Below are positions 19,081 to 26,925 of a stretch of 52,695 nucleotides of DNA, in pieces. The stretch's first letter is position 1. Every line of letters begins with the position of its first letter. Origin of the DNA: JAMCRM01 sp041685075 (lineage in GTDB: Bacteria; Acidobacteriota; Terriglobia; Bryobacterales; Bryobacteraceae); contig JAWLGN010000004.1 in the NCBI GenBank assembly GCA_041685075.1, positions 1 through 52,695 of the forward strand, in the 5' to 3' direction. The position numbers and the translations under genes are program-made. The notes under the pieces are model-generated. The model did no database searches. It had not been told where the DNA came from and saw only the letters and a list, made by a program, of their open reading frames with translations.

Positions 19081-20629
19081 GGCACACCATCGCCTGGCGC
19101 AGCAAGGCGGCGTAACGGCTGCGCAGCCGCTCGAAGCGCGCGCCGTCCGCCGTGCCGGCGAGCGCCGCGGCGGCCATCGCGCTGTAGCCCAGCCGGAAAG
19201 CCAACCACGCCAGCCTGTAGAAAGGCAGGCGCGCTGCTACGGTGCCGTCGCCGGATAGCTGCGCGTAGCGGCGGGCGAACTCCGTGCCCTGTGCCGCGTT
19301 CATGCCGAACTCCACCTGGGCCGCGGCGATGTCCCAGGCGATGTCCTGGCAGCCTGGGAGGAAGTGGTCGTCGTGATGCTCCACGCCGTCGGTCTTGACG
19401 TATCCCGCGGCCGTGCGGAGCCATTCGTGCGGGAACATGCGGTTGTCGATGGCGCAAGCCGGCGCCTCGGCCACCTCCAGCGGCGCCAGTCGGTCCGCCC
19501 ACTTCGGCCCCAGGCCTTCCAGCACGTTCACCCGGATCATCTCCGCCAGTTGCGCAGGCGATAGAGAGCGCCGGCAGGGGAACTCCGCGCGCAGGAAGGC
19601 GAGGTATCGCGCCATAGTTTCCAGAAGTTCCGGCGTGGCGCCGGGCGCCGCCGGTTGTCCCGCCACCCAGGGCATCTCCAGAAAGCCGTTGTCCAGTGCG
19701 AGCGCCGGTGGAGCGAACCCCGCCGCCGCCAGCGCCCGCGCGCGGTCCCATGCCTGCCTTCCATAGCGGCCCAGTCCCGCGAACTTGTACAGCCGCCCCT
19801 CGCGCAGGTACTTGCGGCGCTCGTGCTGCGGCTGTACCGCGGGATATTCCCGCTCCGCGCTCCAGACCTCGCCGCGCCAGTTCCCGCCCGACAGGTCGCG
19901 CGCATCGCGAAACAACCCCAGGTCCTCGAAACGCGCCAGGTACTTGCGGTGGAGCGTCCAGCGGCGCCGCGCCGTCTCCGAGAGCAGCTGCGCCGGCTCC
20001 GGATCCCAACTGGGAAAGAACACGATGCGCTCGTCCGGAACGCCGAGGGCGGAGAGCGCCTCCGCTACCGCGGCAAAGGACGATCCACTCAACCCGGGTC
20101 CTTCGTCCACTACCGCGAACGTCCACCCCGCCATCTCGCGCCAGCGCCGCTCGAGTTCCGGCGCCGCTCTAAGCCGCCGGTCGAAGGGGTGGCCGCGCGG
20201 CCGCACCGTCCACGAGCGCACCTCGCATCCGGCCACACCGAGCGCCGCAGCCACCACCGCGCTCAGGCTCGTCCCGATGCTGCGAATCCCCACCACCGCC
20301 ACCCGGCCCGGCCGTTCCCGCGCGAAGGCCAGCGCCGCCCTGCGGTACATCTCCGGGTAGAGCGCATAGTAGCGGTATCCTTCCGTTACGGAAATCGCGA
20401 TGCGCCGAGGCAATCCCGCCACGCGCGGCGTCTGGTTCCGTATCGCCGCACGCCTCAGCGCCGCGGCCACTTCGCCATCGCCGTCGCACTCCGGCGAGAG
20501 CGCATCCATCACCCCGGCTTCCAGTTCCCCGATGGCGATCAGCCGCTCCACGGGGTCGCGCGTAGCGTCGATGCGCACCAGTTCTTGAGCGGTCTCGGTC
20601 AGGCGGCTTTGCTCGCGGTAGACGATCAT
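19073..20629 (-). CDS. fusion protein: phosphoribosyltransferase-like domain + aminoglycoside-phosphotransferase-like kinase domain
   Basis: A 518-residue protein; ATG 20629 is set by the ATGA overlap with the preceding gene. Residues about 108-210 look like a type I phosphoribosyltransferase: a strand VAVVGIRSIGTSL, then FAVVDEGPGLSGSS at 171-184 resembling the PRPP-binding loop. Residues about 265-518 resemble the APH/choline-kinase fold: LYKFAGLGRYG, EMPWVAGQP, and HHDDHFLPGCQDIAWD (418-433) in place of the catalytic HxD...D block. I do not know a characterised protein with this pairing. In context it could phosphorylate or transfer a ribosyl-phosphate to a pathway intermediate. Both domain calls are pattern-based and the function is open. 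Confidence 0.55.
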   Translation of the reverse strand: MIVYREQSRLTETAQELVRIDATRDPVERLIAIGELEAGVMDALSPECDGDGEVAAALRRAAIRNQTPRVAGLPRRIAISVTEGYRYYALYPEMYRRAALAFARERPGRVAVVGIRSIGTSLSAVVAAALGVAGCEVRSWTVRPRGHPFDRRLRAAPELERRWREMAGWTFAVVDEGPGLSGSSFAAVAEALSALGVPDERIVFFPSWDPEPAQLLSETARRRWTLHRKYLARFEDLGLFRDARDLSGGNWRGEVWSAEREYPAVQPQHERRKYLREGRLYKFAGLGRYGRQAWDRARALAAAGFAPPALALDNGFLEMPWVAGQPAAPGATPELLETMARYLAFLRAEFPCRRSLSPAQLAEMIRVNVLEGLGPKWADRLAPLEVAEAPACAIDNRMFPHEWLRTAAGYVKTDGVEHHDDHFLPGCQDIAWDIAAAQVEFGMNAAQGTEFARRYAQLSGDGTVAARLPFYRLAWLAFRLGYSAMAAAALAGTADGARFERLRSRYAALLRQAMVCHG

Positions 20630-21579
20630 GCGTGCCGTAGAACCAGGCGCCGGCTGCTGCGGTCCTCCGCGCCCCATTCGTACTTGAACGCCTCGCGCTC
20701 GCGCAGGAAATCGAACTCCGCCAGCCCCTCGGCGGCGGCGCAGTGCATGGCGTGGCCGATCAGCACCGTCGCGGGGCTCATGCGCGCGTGCGCCGGGTCG
20801 AAGCCGCCGAGGTAGCTGTAGTAGCGGCCCTTGGCGGCCATGCCGTAGACTACTGCCGCGGGTTCGCCGTCCAGGCGCAGACCGAACAGGCGCAGCAGAC
20901 CGGCCTCCAACAGGCGGCGTGCGGCTTCCCGGTGGAACGTCTGCACCCGCGCATCGTCGAGCACGCCCGGTTCGCCCCGCAGCTTCCAGCGCGCGGTGTG
21001 CAGGCGGAACAGCGCCGTGAGCCATTCGTCCAGGTTGTCGTGCGATGCTGTCTCGAGCACGCCGCCCGCACGTGCAATGCGGTTCGAAGCGCGGTGCAGG
21101 TTGTAGTACAGGCGCTTTGAAAGCGCGGCGGGCAGCCGCACCACGGGACATACCGAAGAAGGTTCGACGCGCGCCACTATAGCCGCGGGCATCGCCTCGG
21201 GGAGCGGAAAGCCGGTGCGCAGTTCCGGAAATTCGCAGATCTCCCAGCGGTCGCGGTGCCGCGCCAGGTGCTCCAGCACGCAAGCCGCTCCTTCGCGCGC
21301 GTGTTCCGGCTCGATGAGAAGGTCGAGGTAATCGGAGATGCCTGCCCCGGCGGGCGAGACGCAGGGCGGCTCGCCCCACACGAACAGGGGCGCCACTCCC
21401 ACCAGGCGCCCCGCCGCGCGCAGCGCCATCCACCACTGCTTCCCGCCGCCCCACAAGTGGCGCCACCACGGCTCGATCCAGCCGGGATGCTGAAAGGGCG
21501 TGGCCTGTGGGCAGCGCTCCCACAGCGCGGCCCACTCGGCCGCATCGATCTCGACGGTTTCCACCAGTTCAACCGGCAT
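20626..21579 (-). CDS. CelD/FemAB-like GNAT-fold acyltransferase
   Basis: A 317-residue protein. The N-terminal part (FQHPGWIEPWWRHLWGG, RLVGVAPLFVW) and the second half (LRLFGLRLDGEPAAVVYGMAAKGRYYSYLGGFDPAHARMSPATVLIGHAMHCAAAEGLAEFDFLRE) match the double-GNAT acetyltransferase family associated with cellulose/exopolysaccharide synthesis (CelD/BcsL) and with FemAB ligases. It overlaps the GT4 gene upstream by 11 nt and the next gene by ATGA. It probably acylates an amino sugar, plausibly the free amine exposed by the PIG-L deacetylase encoded two genes upstream; that coupling is an inference. Confidence 0.8.
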   Translation of the reverse strand: MPVELVETVEIDAAEWAALWERCPQATPFQHPGWIEPWWRHLWGGGKQWWMALRAAGRLVGVAPLFVWGEPPCVSPAGAGISDYLDLLIEPEHAREGAACVLEHLARHRDRWEICEFPELRTGFPLPEAMPAAIVARVEPSSVCPVVRLPAALSKRLYYNLHRASNRIARAGGVLETASHDNLDEWLTALFRLHTARWKLRGEPGVLDDARVQTFHREAARRLLEAGLLRLFGLRLDGEPAAVVYGMAAKGRYYSYLGGFDPAHARMSPATVLIGHAMHCAAAEGLAEFDFLREREAFKYEWGAEDRSSRRLVLRHA

Positions 21580-22606
21580 GGCGCATCACCTCCAGGCGGC
21601 GGTAGAGGGCCAGGTAGCGGCTCACCATGCGTTCCGCCGAGAAGCGCGATCGGGCGGCCAAACGGCACTCGCAGGGGTCGATCGAGCGCGCCGCCGCGAT
21701 GGCCTCCGCCATCTCCCGTTCATCGTTCACCAGAAAACCCGTGCGCCCGTGCTCAACAATTTCAGCCAGCGCGCCGGAGGGAAACGCCACCACGGGGGTT
21801 CCGCAGGCCAGGGCCTCCATGGCAACCAGGGAGCTGGTTTCGGGTGCCAGGCTGGGAACCACCAGGCAGCGCGCCGCAGCCAGCAGCCGCCGCTTGCGCG
21901 CGGGCGGCACGCGGCCCGGGAAACGCCGCCCGCGCAGCCGCGGGACAATCTCCTCGCGGTAGTACGCCTGGTGCGCGGGGTACGGGAAGACCTCTCCGGC
22001 GAGCACCAGAGGCACGCCGGCGCGCGCCGCGGCATCGAGCGCGATGTGAAATCCTTTCTCCGGGCAGATGCGGCCCAGCGCCAGGGCGAAGTTGCGGCGC
22101 CGCACCGCCGGAGCCTCCAGCGGCACGCCGTTCGGAATAGCGGGCAACAGCGTGCGGCACGGCGGGCATTGCGTTTGCTGGCTCGTCGAAACCGGGTGCA
22201 GCCAGGTATGTGGCCGCGCCAGCGAGAAGACCTCCGGGGGATACCATGCCGGCGGCAGATGCAGGGTGGCGAGCACCGGCACTCCCGGCGGCGGCAGGTA
22301 GCGGTGGAAGTCGATGCCGTGCATGTGGACGGCGTCGAACGCGCCTCCGGCGAGCGCGCGGCCGATGGCTTCGCGAGTATGCGTCTGCGCGGCCTCCTGC
22401 ACGGCCGGCGTAATCGGCCCGGCGGCGCGCGGCACCGCGACGAGGCTACCGGCGATGCGCGATCCCTCGCAGGCCACCACGACGGACCTGTGCCCCGCGG
22501 CGGCGAGTGCGGCATCGAGCATCGCCAGCACCTGTTCAGCGCCGCCCGCCGTATCGGGCGCCACGGGCGCCAACGGATAGGCCACGCTCAGCACCGCGAG
22601 CTTCAT
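21569..22606 (-). CDS. glycosyltransferase family 4 (GT-B)
   Basis: A 345-residue protein; ATG 22606 is chosen over the longer frame because it forms an ATGA overlap with the deacetylase gene and gives the usual start MKLAVLSVAYPLAP. The N-domain glycine turn reads DTAGGAEQV. The C-domain has LALGRICPEKGF and the donor-binding ETSSLVAMEALACGTPVVAFPSGALAEIV (the EX7E region). HxxxC-type cysteines in QTQCPPCRTLLP are unusual and may bind a metal. GT4 enzymes retain the anomeric configuration and commonly transfer GlcNAc or hexoses. Directly beside a PIG-L deacetylase, this recalls MshA/MshB and BshA/BshB, but no thiol-ligation gene is present. Confidence 0.88.
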   Translation of the reverse strand: MKLAVLSVAYPLAPVAPDTAGGAEQVLAMLDAALAAAGHRSVVVACEGSRIAGSLVAVPRAAGPITPAVQEAAQTHTREAIGRALAGGAFDAVHMHGIDFHRYLPPPGVPVLATLHLPPAWYPPEVFSLARPHTWLHPVSTSQQTQCPPCRTLLPAIPNGVPLEAPAVRRRNFALALGRICPEKGFHIALDAAARAGVPLVLAGEVFPYPAHQAYYREEIVPRLRGRRFPGRVPPARKRRLLAAARCLVVPSLAPETSSLVAMEALACGTPVVAFPSGALAEIVEHGRTGFLVNDEREMAEAIAAARSIDPCECRLAARSRFSAERMVSRYLALYRRLEVMRHAG

Positions 22607-23379
22607 AACCCGTCCTCCAGCCCCAGCTCCGCCAGGGCCGCACGCGCCAGTTCGCGAAAACGTGCGCCGGTCATGCCCCACGGGTAGCGCTCATAGTTGA
22701 GTACCCCGGGGTGCGGCGGCGCGGTGAAGCAATAGCGCGGCGCATAGCGGAAGCGCTCTACCGCCGGAGAGAAGATGCGGAGCGTCTCGCGCTGGCTGGC
22801 GTAGCACTCCAGCATGGCCTGCTTGCGCCGGCGCGCTTCGGCCGCAAGCCGCAGCGCCACCGCTTCCGGCCCGCTCGGGAGGAAGTCGCCCGGCTCCATC
22901 CATCCCCGCAGCCCGTGATAGCCGGCGAACTCGGCCATCCGCGGCGGAGCCTCGACCAGCGCGCAGGCGGCGTGCACCGCCAGCGCCACGGCATCGTGAT
23001 CCGGATGGCCGCCCTCGTAGGCGTGGGTAAGAACCACGGCCGGCCGCACTTCCCGCAGCAGCGCACCGATGCGCCGCGCGGCTTCAGTGGCCTGCGCGGT
23101 GACTTCCTGGTCGCAAAGGCCCAGAGCGCGCGTGCGTTCCGAGCCTATGCCCGCCAGGGCGAGCGCCGCCAGCATCTCGGCGCGCCGCAGGGCGGCGTAG
23201 CCGGCAGCACTCCCGCACCCGGCTGCCAGCGCGTCGGCCGGATTGCGCGGGGAACCGTCGGTGACGTGCGCCACGACCGCGTCCTGCATCTCCGCGAGCA
23301 GCCCGCCGGCCCCTATGGTTTCATCGTCGGGATGCGCTGCGACGACCAGCACCGTGCGCGTTCTCAGCTCAGCGAGCAT
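22603..23379 (-). CDS. cytoplasmic PIG-L/LmbE family deacetylase
   Basis: A 258-residue protein without a signal peptide. Metal-binding AAHPDDE is at residues 14-20 and EGGHPDHDA supplies the second histidine; both are complete. It overlaps the glycosidase gene by 11 nt and the GT4 gene by 4 nt, so the three are translationally coupled. PIG-L enzymes remove an N-acyl group from GlcNAc linked to inositol, malate or lipid. A glycosyltransferase/deacetylase/acyltransferase order in one operon suggests sequential glycosylation, deacetylation and re-acylation of a small acceptor. Confidence 0.9.
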   Translation of the reverse strand: MLAELRTRTVLVVAAHPDDETIGAGGLLAEMQDAVVAHVTDGSPRNPADALAAGCGSAAGYAALRRAEMLAALALAGIGSERTRALGLCDQEVTAQATEAARRIGALLREVRPAVVLTHAYEGGHPDHDAVALAVHAACALVEAPPRMAEFAGYHGLRGWMEPGDFLPSGPEAVALRLAAEARRRKQAMLECYASQRETLRIFSPAVERFRYAPRYCFTAPPHPGVLNYERYPWGMTGARFRELARAALAELGLEDGL

Positions 23380-24241
23380 AGCGGCGGACCATTCGCGCGC
23401 AGAACTCGGCGAACTCCTCCGCGCGCCTGGGCGGGCTGGTGTGATGCGGCCTCACCCCTTGCGACTCCGGCGTAAAGCAGAACGTCACGGTGGTATCGAA
23501 CTCCTCGAGCGCGGACATCTGGCGATCGAACCACGCCTCGGCTCCGGGACGGAGGCTGTCGGCCCAGCTCAACCCCGTGCGGAGGCGCTTCACGCCCAGC
23601 CGCCTGAGCCAGCGCGCGGCCTCTTCCAGCCGCGGGTCCTCGAAATGGAACCACTGGCAGATACCCAGCCCTGGGGTGTAGTTGGGGAACTCCCGGAGCG
23701 CCAGCTTGGGGGTGCCGTCTTCCCGCAGCAGCCCCATGTAGAAATGGCGGTAGTAGGCCGAACCTTCTGCCTCGCGGTGCCGCGTGGTGGCCGGCCAGGC
23801 GCGCGGCAGATCGTAGAGGCTGTACCAGTGGATCCGTTCGGCGCGGCCGAGCAGCAGTTCCGCCGTGCGACGGAGGCCGAAGACCTGTACCTCCTCGGCG
23901 CCGAAGGTCGAAACTCCCACCTCCGAGACCCACACCGGCAGCGTCGTCACGGCCTGGATCTCTTCGAGCTTGTCCGGCCATTCGTGGATGGTCCAGTGGT
24001 TCCAGTCGAGCGGGAAGCCGTGCACTGCCACCACGTCGACAGAGCGCAGGACGCACTGCTCGTCCATGTTACGGATGAACTTCGGATCGATGGGGGAGAT
24101 GCCGCCGAGCACGCGCGTGAGCCCGGGGTTTTCCGCGGTCACCGCCTGGGAGGCCGTGCGAACCAGTTCCGCATAGGCGCTCCACTGGGGATCGATTTCG
24201 AAGTCCCAATGAGACCGGTTGTTCGGCTCGTTCCAGAACAT
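23369..24241 (-). CDS. clan GH-A-like glycosidase with circularly permuted strand order
   Basis: A 290-residue protein. ATG 24241 is preferred: it forms TGATG with the upstream stop and has GAGG five bases before it. The frame reaches only 13 codons further up before a stop at 24281-24283. The protein therefore begins MFWNEPNN, with the acid/base Glu (E5) that normally ends strand beta-4 of the barrel. The probable nucleophile is in LPVWVSEVGVST (E107). After a beta-8-like IHWYSLYDLP and a link ending TPKLALREF comes GICQWFHFED, LGVKRLRTG and TTVTFCFTPE, which look like the missing strands beta-1 to beta-3. The substrate is unknown. It is predicted to be cytoplasmic, as there is no signal peptide. 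Confidence 0.7.
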   Translation of the reverse strand: MFWNEPNNRSHWDFEIDPQWSAYAELVRTASQAVTAENPGLTRVLGGISPIDPKFIRNMDEQCVLRSVDVVAVHGFPLDWNHWTIHEWPDKLEEIQAVTTLPVWVSEVGVSTFGAEEVQVFGLRRTAELLLGRAERIHWYSLYDLPRAWPATTRHREAEGSAYYRHFYMGLLREDGTPKLALREFPNYTPGLGICQWFHFEDPRLEEAARWLRRLGVKRLRTGLSWADSLRPGAEAWFDRQMSALEEFDTTVTFCFTPESQGVRPHHTSPPRRAEEFAEFCARMVRRYAR

Positions 24242-24987
24242 CACCGCCTCAACCACTCCGGCACCTCCTCGTCCGGAAAGTTACGCTCCGTGATTTCACA
24301 GATGAAGACCTCCTCTTCGGGATGGTCCAGGATGCGGAAACCGGCACTGCGCAGCATGCTTTCGGCGCAGGCGCGGTTGGGAATCCACCAGTTGGTAGGA
24401 TCGCCCGAGTAGCAGTTTTCGACGAAGTGCAGGCGCGGGAAGTCCGGCTGATCGAAGATTGCGGTCTCCGAAAACGGGTAATCCGGCTCCCAGTGGCGGC
24501 TGGAAGCGCTGCCGCGCAGCAGCGACTGGAAAACCAACAGCCCGCCGCAGACGTGTTCCCGCACCAGGTCCAGCGCCAGCAGCGGGTAGCGCAGGTGGTA
24601 GAGCACCCCGGTGAACAGGACCAGGTCGAAGCGCTCGCCGATCCGCGCGACATCGTAGACCGACATGCGGCGAAAGTCGATGGGAGTACCACAGACCTCG
24701 GCGGCAAAACGCGCCTGCGCCAGGTAGCCGTCGTCGGGGTCGATGCCCACCACCCGGCGTGCGCCGCGCCGTTTCATCTCGATCGAGTAGAAGCCGCCGT
24801 TGCAGCCGATGTCGAGCACGGTCTTGCCGGTAAGGTCCGCCGGAATGGCGTGCTCGAAGCAACGCCACTTCACGCGCGGGTAGTCGCCCAGGAAGTGGTC
24901 GGGCGCCGTCCAGACGCCGTTGAGGCTGATGTTGTGGAACCACTCGCCGAGGGTGACGAGGCGGGCCCGGATCTCGTCAGGAGTCAT
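24241..24987 (-). CDS. SAM-dependent methyltransferase (TIGR04290/Rta_06860-like)
   Basis: A 248-residue protein. ATG 24987 is chosen because the longer frame overlaps the nucleotidyltransferase gene extensively and begins with unlikely sequence. WFHNISLNGVWTAPDHFLGDYPRVKW precedes SAM motif I VLDIGCNGGFYSIEM (residues 57-71) and a GIDPDD loop. This matches, from memory, the methyltransferase family TIGR04290, which tends to sit among glycosyltransferase and sugar-modification genes. It is flanked by the nucleotidyltransferase (11-nt overlap) and the glycosidase (1-nt TGATG overlap). The target is probably a sugar or the aglycone made by the operon. Confidence 0.85.
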   Translation of the reverse strand: MTPDEIRARLVTLGEWFHNISLNGVWTAPDHFLGDYPRVKWRCFEHAIPADLTGKTVLDIGCNGGFYSIEMKRRGARRVVGIDPDDGYLAQARFAAEVCGTPIDFRRMSVYDVARIGERFDLVLFTGVLYHLRYPLLALDLVREHVCGGLLVFQSLLRGSASSRHWEPDYPFSETAIFDQPDFPRLHFVENCYSGDPTNWWIPNRACAESMLRSAGFRILDHPEEEVFICEITERNFPDEEVPEWLRR

Positions 24988-25714
24988 GCCGTCCGCTCCT
25001 GGCGAGCAGCCCGATGGCCTCCCGGTAGCCGTGGAGCGTGCCGACATCCACGTAGGCATCGCCCGCCCGTACTCCCACGGCGCTGCCGCCGGCTTCGAGC
25101 CACGCATTCACCAGGGTGCCGAAGTACTCGTCGCCGCGGTTGCGCTCGAGCCACAGGCGATGGAGCGCATGCAGCACGGCGCCGGGCATCCGAAAAGCGC
25201 CCCACACCCAGCGGCATCCGGCATCCGGCAGCTTCACCCGGATCTCGAGCACCTCGCCGTTGTCGTCCGTCCGTACGGCGTCGAACAACTCCGGCCTCTC
25301 GACCGGAAACAGGAGGAAGGACAGCCGCCCGCCGGGAAGCGCGCAGAGCGCATCTTCCGGGAACCAGATGGTATCGGGCAGCCCCACCACTACCGGTTCA
25401 TCGGGATGAATAAGCGGCAGCGCGCGGAAGATGGCGTCGCACAGTCCCGCCGGGCGCGGCTGCACGGCGTAGCAGAGGTCGGCCGAATAGACGCTGCCGC
25501 CGTAATACTCCAGGATGTCGGATTTGCCGGGCGAGATGACGAAACAGATCTTGCGCGCGCCGGCAAGCACCATGCGCTCGACAAGATATTCGCTGACCGC
25601 GCGGGGCCTCTCGGTGCCGCCGTCGATGCGGCTACCCACGGGCAGCAGTTCCTTGGAGAAGGCCAGCGGCTGGATTCGGCTTCCTGTGCCGGCGGCCGGA
25701 ATGATGCCCCACAT
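24977..25714 (-). CDS. sugar-phosphate nucleotidyltransferase
   Basis: A 245-residue protein beginning MWGIIPAAGTGSRIQPLAFSKELLPVG, a good match to the GxGTRxxPLTxxxPKxLLPV signature of NTP-sugar pyrophosphorylases, with Lys21 at the phosphate-binding position. DTIWFPEDAL corresponds to the metal-binding Asp region, and the closing VDVGTLHGYREAI is typical of glucose-1-phosphate thymidylyl/cytidylyltransferases. It activates a sugar-1-phosphate for the cluster's glycosyltransferases. It begins exactly where the CgeB-like gene stops (no gap). Confidence 0.88.
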   Translation of the reverse strand: MWGIIPAAGTGSRIQPLAFSKELLPVGSRIDGGTERPRAVSEYLVERMVLAGARKICFVISPGKSDILEYYGGSVYSADLCYAVQPRPAGLCDAIFRALPLIHPDEPVVVGLPDTIWFPEDALCALPGGRLSFLLFPVERPELFDAVRTDDNGEVLEIRVKLPDAGCRWVWGAFRMPGAVLHALHRLWLERNRGDEYFGTLVNAWLEAGGSAVGVRAGDAYVDVGTLHGYREAIGLLARSGRHDS

Positions 25715-26806
25715 CTAGCGCCCTCCTCCCAGTGCGGCGGGCTTCAGCGCCGCTTGCAACATGGTTTCGAGTTCCACGGCGCGATGCGCGGCGGTGTGTT
25801 TCGACAGGGTGCGCTCGCGTGCCGCCTTACCGATGCGCGCGCGCGCCTCATCATCGAGGGCGAGCGCATCCATAACGTGCCCGGTGGTGCGGGCGACGAC
25901 GATCTCGATCCCCGGCTCGAAGAAGTGGTCCAGCCCCTCCCAATCGTCGCTGACGATGGGGACGCCGCAGGCGGAGGCCTCGAACAACCGGCCCGAGGGG
26001 CAGTATCCCATCTGCGCCATGGGGCCGCGGGTCACGCTCAAGGTCAACTTGGACGAGCAGTAAAAGGCCGCATGCTCGGCCGGCGGGATGTGGGGGAAGA
26101 GGACCAGGTTTTCCACCCGGGGAAACTCCTTGGGGTATTGAGAGCCGCCGAGCACGAAGCGGAGATCGGGGCGGCGGCGCGCCGGCTCGAGAAACAGCTC
26201 TTCGAGCGACTCCTGGCGGTCCGCGGAATAGGTTCCGAGATAGGAGAGATCGGCCGCGTATTCCTCCTTGGGGGGCACCGGGTGGTGCACTTCAGGGTCG
26301 ACGCTGCCGTAGAGCGCCGCCACGCGCCGCGCGCCCAGCCGGGTCTTCAGCTCCGCGAGCGCTGCCCCGCCGGTGTAGCTGAGCACCAGGTCGAAGCCGG
26401 CCAGCCCGTTCGGCCCGATGTAGTCCACGGCGCGGCCGGCATCGAGGTTCGACAACGTGATGGGGGTATCGAGATCGTAGAAGGTTTTCAGACGGGCGCG
26501 CGACTCCAGCACCATTTCGGTGGCGGCGATACCGTCCGGACAATACGAAGTAACCATCGCGACGTCCGCATCGCGCAGGTGGCGACGGGCAACCGGCACC
26601 GTGCCGGCCCAGTCCGGATAGATCACCAGCTCTCCTCCGGGAATTTCGGTGTAATCGCGATGCTCGGCGTAGTACGGAACATCGCGTTCGAAGAAGACTA
26701 CGCGGTGGCCTTTTTTGGCGAGCGCGCCGGCAAGGCCGCGCCACAGAGTCGCGTGGCCGTTGCCCCATGACGAACTGATGGAAAGCCCGAAGATGACCAG
26801 TTTCAT
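25715..26806 (-). CDS. CgeB-like glycosyltransferase (GT-B), first gene of the nine-gene operon
   Basis: A 363-residue protein from ATG 26806 (MKLVIFGLSISSSWGNGHATLWRGL). A longer in-frame start (GTG 26896) exists but adds 30 residues of unlikely composition. The N-terminal strand/turn and the C-terminal CPSGRLFEASACGVPIVSDDWEGLDHFFEPG match the CgeB/glycosyltransferase-1-2 family, with the Glu of FEA in the donor-binding site. No Shine-Dalgarno precedes the ATG. Instead the leader has a 10-bp inverted repeat (26815-26853). As the first gene of the operon it may set the level of the whole cluster. Confidence 0.82.
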   Translation of the reverse strand: MKLVIFGLSISSSWGNGHATLWRGLAGALAKKGHRVVFFERDVPYYAEHRDYTEIPGGELVIYPDWAGTVPVARRHLRDADVAMVTSYCPDGIAATEMVLESRARLKTFYDLDTPITLSNLDAGRAVDYIGPNGLAGFDLVLSYTGGAALAELKTRLGARRVAALYGSVDPEVHHPVPPKEEYAADLSYLGTYSADRQESLEELFLEPARRRPDLRFVLGGSQYPKEFPRVENLVLFPHIPPAEHAAFYCSSKLTLSVTRGPMAQMGYCPSGRLFEASACGVPIVSDDWEGLDHFFEPGIEIVVARTTGHVMDALALDDEARARIGKAARERTLSKHTAAHRAVELETMLQAALKPAALGGGR

Positions 26807-26814
26807 GCGGCGCG

Positions 26815-26853
26815 CCGGCGCCCGGGTGTAAATCTTACTCCGGCGGGCGCCGG
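26815..26853 (-). promoter_or_regulatory. 10-bp inverted repeat in the leader of the nine-gene operon
   Basis: CCGGCGCCCG at 26815-26824 is perfectly complementary to CGGGCGCCGG at 26844-26853 (19-nt loop). It lies 8 bases upstream of the first start codon, in a 119-nt divergent spacer shared with the histidine phosphatase gene. It could be a dimeric-repressor operator or an mRNA hairpin limiting translation. It is followed by no T-tract, so it is not an intrinsic terminator. Confidence 0.45.
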
Positions 26854-26925
26854 CTCCCGACCATCCGAGCAGGGTGGTGTCCGGGACGCTTCCCACTCGG
26901 GTCGCTTTCGTGCGGAAATAAACTC

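Noticed and set aside
26807..26896. N-terminal extension of the CgeB-like glycosyltransferase (GTG 26896)
   Set aside because: The added 30 residues are of unlikely composition and precede the conserved MKLVIFGLS start of the GT-B fold; no ribosome-binding site supports it.
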